Positions 4,369 through 5,869 of a stretch of DNA of 5,869 bases are shown here, in pieces. Source of the DNA: an uncultured Eubacterium sp. (GTDB taxonomy: Bacteria > Bacillota > Clostridia > Lachnospirales > Lachnospiraceae); assembly GCA_900547255.1 (NCBI GenBank), contig URGC01000128.1, forward strand, positions 1 through 5,869, given 5' to 3'. Position 1 is the first letter of the stretch. Every line of letters starts with the position of its first letter. The position numbers and the translations under genes were made by a program. The notes below the pieces were generated by a model, which was not told the origin of the DNA, ran no database searches, and was given only the letters and a program-made list of their open reading frames with translations.

Positions 4369-5429
4369 TATCTGTCACCTATTATCTGCTTTAATGCCTC
4401 AAACAGTTTATCCATCTGCTCATCTGTTCCTACTGTGATTCTTAAATAATTATCGATTTTTGGCTTATTAAAATATCTTACGTAAATATTTCTTTTCTTA
4501 AGCTCTGCAAATATCTCAGATGCAGGAACAGTTCTGTGTGATGCAAATATAAAGTTAGCCTTGGAATCAGGGAATGTAAATCCTAACTTTGCAAGCTCTT
4601 CCATGCTTCTTGTTCTTGTTGCAATAATCTTGTCTGTGCACTCCTTGAAATATTCCTCATCATTCATAGAAGCAACACCAAATGCCAGAGACGTGGCATT
4701 CATAGTATATGAATTAACTGAGAATTTGACATCATTCATAGCCTTGATAAGCTTGGCATTACCCATTGCAAATCCGATTCTCATGCCCGCCATAGAACGT
4801 GACTTGGAATATGTCTGGACAACTAAGAGGTTGTCATACTTTTCAATAAGACCAACTGCTGACTTGCCGCCAAAATCAATATATGCCTCATCGACAATAA
4901 CAACCGAATCCTGATTAGCCTTTATAATGTCCTCAACCCTGTCGAGTCCCATGTACAGTGCTGTAGGTGCATTAGGATTAGGGAATATTATACCGCCATT
5001 CTTTTTCATATAATCCTCTGGCACAATATTGAAATCCTTGTCTACAGGAACCTTTTCATATTTCACATTGTATACATCTGCCCAGACTTCATAGAATGAA
5101 TATGATATATCTGGGAACAGAACTGGCAGTTCTGAATTAAAAAATGTCATAAAACTCATGGATATAACATCATCAGAGCCAACTCCTACGAATACCTGAT
5201 CTGATGAAAGTCCATATCTGTGTGCAATCGCATCGACAAGTACAGATGCCTCAGGATCTGGATAAAGACGCAGCTTATCTGTATCAAAATTCTTCACAGC
5301 TTCTATAACCTTTGGTGAAGCAGGATATGGATTCTCATTGGTATTAAGTTTGATAACGCCGGCAGTCTTAGGCTGTTCTCCCGGTGTATAAGGTTCTACT
5401 CTTCGTATATACTTTTCCCAAGTTTTCAT
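4368..5429 (-). CDS. hisC: Histidinol-phosphate / aromatic aminotransferase HisC
   Basis: The 353-residue product is a fold-type I PLP aminotransferase of the HisC group, making L-histidinol phosphate from imidazole acetol phosphate with glutamate as donor. Visible landmarks are LNTNENPYP (28-36), LYPDPE (55-60), GVGSDDVIS (82-90), FPNPNAPTA (149-157), VDEAYIDF (179-186), TYSKSRSMAGMRIGFA (206-221) with Schiff-base lysine K209 and phosphate-contacting R217, and YLRITVG (328-334) with carboxylate-binding R330. The usual NPNNPTG reads NPNAPTA here, so the residue before PTG that normally contacts PLP is alanine. The ATG at 5429 has SD AAAGGAA 9 bases upstream and a clear promoter. No other his gene is in the window, so it is a stand-alone hisC coupled to queH. 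It may also serve phenylalanine/tyrosine or other amino acids; specificity cannot be read from sequence. Confidence 0.93.
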   Translation of the reverse strand: MKTWEKYIRRVEPYTPGEQPKTAGVIKLNTNENPYPASPKVIEAVKNFDTDKLRLYPDPEASVLVDAIAHRYGLSSDQVFVGVGSDDVISMSFMTFFNSELPVLFPDISYSFYEVWADVYNVKYEKVPVDKDFNIVPEDYMKKNGGIIFPNPNAPTALYMGLDRVEDIIKANQDSVVIVDEAYIDFGGKSAVGLIEKYDNLLVVQTYSKSRSMAGMRIGFAMGNAKLIKAMNDVKFSVNSYTMNATSLAFGVASMNDEEYFKECTDKIIATRTRSMEELAKLGFTFPDSKANFIFASHRTVPASEIFAELKKRNIYVRYFNKPKIDNYLRITVGTDEQMDKLFEALKQIIGDR

Positions 5430-5479
5430 GGCATTATATTCCTTTCTGGCTCAACTTTAATGCATAACTAATACAAGTG

Positions 5480-5508
5480 ATTATACTAGCTTTAAAAAAA
5501 TATGTCCA
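5480..5508 (-). promoter_or_regulatory. Sigma-A type promoter of hisC-queH
   Basis: On the minus strand the -35 TGGACA (5503-5508) and a perfect -10 TATAAT (5480-5485) are separated by 17 bases, with a T-tract inside the spacer. The predicted start of transcription is near 5473, giving a leader of about 44 bases before the hisC ATG. That is too short for a T-box or a known riboswitch. Confidence 0.85.
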
Positions 5509-5541
5509 TATCAAAAGTCAAAGCCGCAGACTAATCATATG

Positions 5542-5869
5542 CTACCTTTTCCTGAATACTGCTATAATTCCTTCTTTATACGACAGCGTTTCATACCCCT
5601 TGGATTCATAGAACTCACTGACATCATAGTCATACTCTGTTCCGCGCAGGTCTAAGGCGAGGTATTCTGTCTCTTTGTCCGTGTAATAATCCTCATATAT
5701 TATATCTCTCTGCGACAGGTGGCTGCAAAGAAATGTTCCTGCTGTAACCTCTGCATCATCCGGTATATGTGATAATGATTCATTAATCTCTTCATATATC
5801 TGTCTGTACGCAGAATTGTTATACATGTTAATATAATCAAATCTGCTTATCATCCCTGATGTAAAAAAC
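5542..5869 (-). CDS. C-terminal end of a DUF2079-like membrane protein (partial, 5' end outside window)
   Basis: The frame is open through the right edge; upstream of the first internal ATG (5853) it reads FFTSG with no stop. About 109 residues are visible. The pattern IPDDAEVTAGTFLCSHLSQRDIIYE followed by TEYLALDLRG matches the soluble C-terminal part of DUF2079 proteins, which in the family follows a multi-span membrane region and typically reads IPxdAsVsAsxxLxPHLSxRxxIY then ADYVVLDL. The molecular function of DUF2079 is not established, though some members resemble polyprenol-phosphate-dependent glycosyltransferase-type membrane proteins. The end VFRKR at 5542 appears natural. No strong terminator separates it from the hisC promoter at 5480-5508. 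The internal ATG at 5853 is not taken as the real start because no SD is seen and the family match implies a longer protein. Confidence 0.7.
   Translation of the reverse strand, partial: FFTSGMISRFDYINMYNNSAYRQIYEEINESLSHIPDDAEVTAGTFLCSHLSQRDIIYEDYYTDKETEYLALDLRGTEYDYDVSEFYESKGYETLSYKEGIIAVFRKR

Noticed and set aside
4561..4914. Plus-strand open frame of 117 codons opposite hisC
   Set aside because: It is antisense to conserved HisC catalytic sequence and has no recognisable family.
5430..5541. T-box or other riboswitch ahead of hisC
   Set aside because: The predicted leader is only about 44 bases, with no specifier stem, T-box sequence or terminator.

Overview
This is an AT-rich window with strong Gram-positive Shine-Dalgarno (SD) sites. 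It carries a tetrahydrofolate riboswitch before an ECF folate transporter S component, a QueH-type epoxyqueuosine reductase, an AbiEi-like winged-helix protein and the tail of a DUF2079 membrane protein. Together these suggest a Clostridia-class Firmicute, most likely Lachnospiraceae; the family assignment is inference from gene content and style. Nothing points to a phage, plasmid or insertion sequence, and no rRNA, tRNA or CRISPR was seen.

Left part, rightward (about 106-1961): a near-consensus extended -10 promoter drives a leader containing a THF riboswitch. Its expression platform can hide the SD site of folT. folT is followed 35 nt later by a YfcE-type metallophosphoesterase, and both end at a long hairpin terminator. 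The FolT protein is about twice the usual length because about 150 residues with four predicted membrane spans are inserted between its N- and C-terminal halves.

Middle (1962-3741): the genes converge here. The leftward AbiEi-like gene ends before its own U-tract terminator and has no toxin partner in the window. Its upstream region holds two inverted repeats, one of them 34 nt long, that could be operators. Further right is a leftward gene for a small protein with an N-terminal hydrophobic anchor, a beta-rich LiaF/toastrack-like core and a very acidic tail. Its upstream region has a 12-bp direct repeat and a hairpin.

Right part, leftward (3742-5869): a clear promoter drives hisC (histidinol-phosphate/aromatic aminotransferase), whose stop codon overlaps the start of queH by one base (TAATG). 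They are therefore translated as a pair. At the right edge is the C-terminal end of a DUF2079-like membrane protein that runs out of the window.

The main points for follow-up are the mutually exclusive RNA folds proposed for the folT leader, the membrane insertion in FolT, and the orphan AbiEi-like gene with its palindromes. No wholly new multi-gene system is evident.
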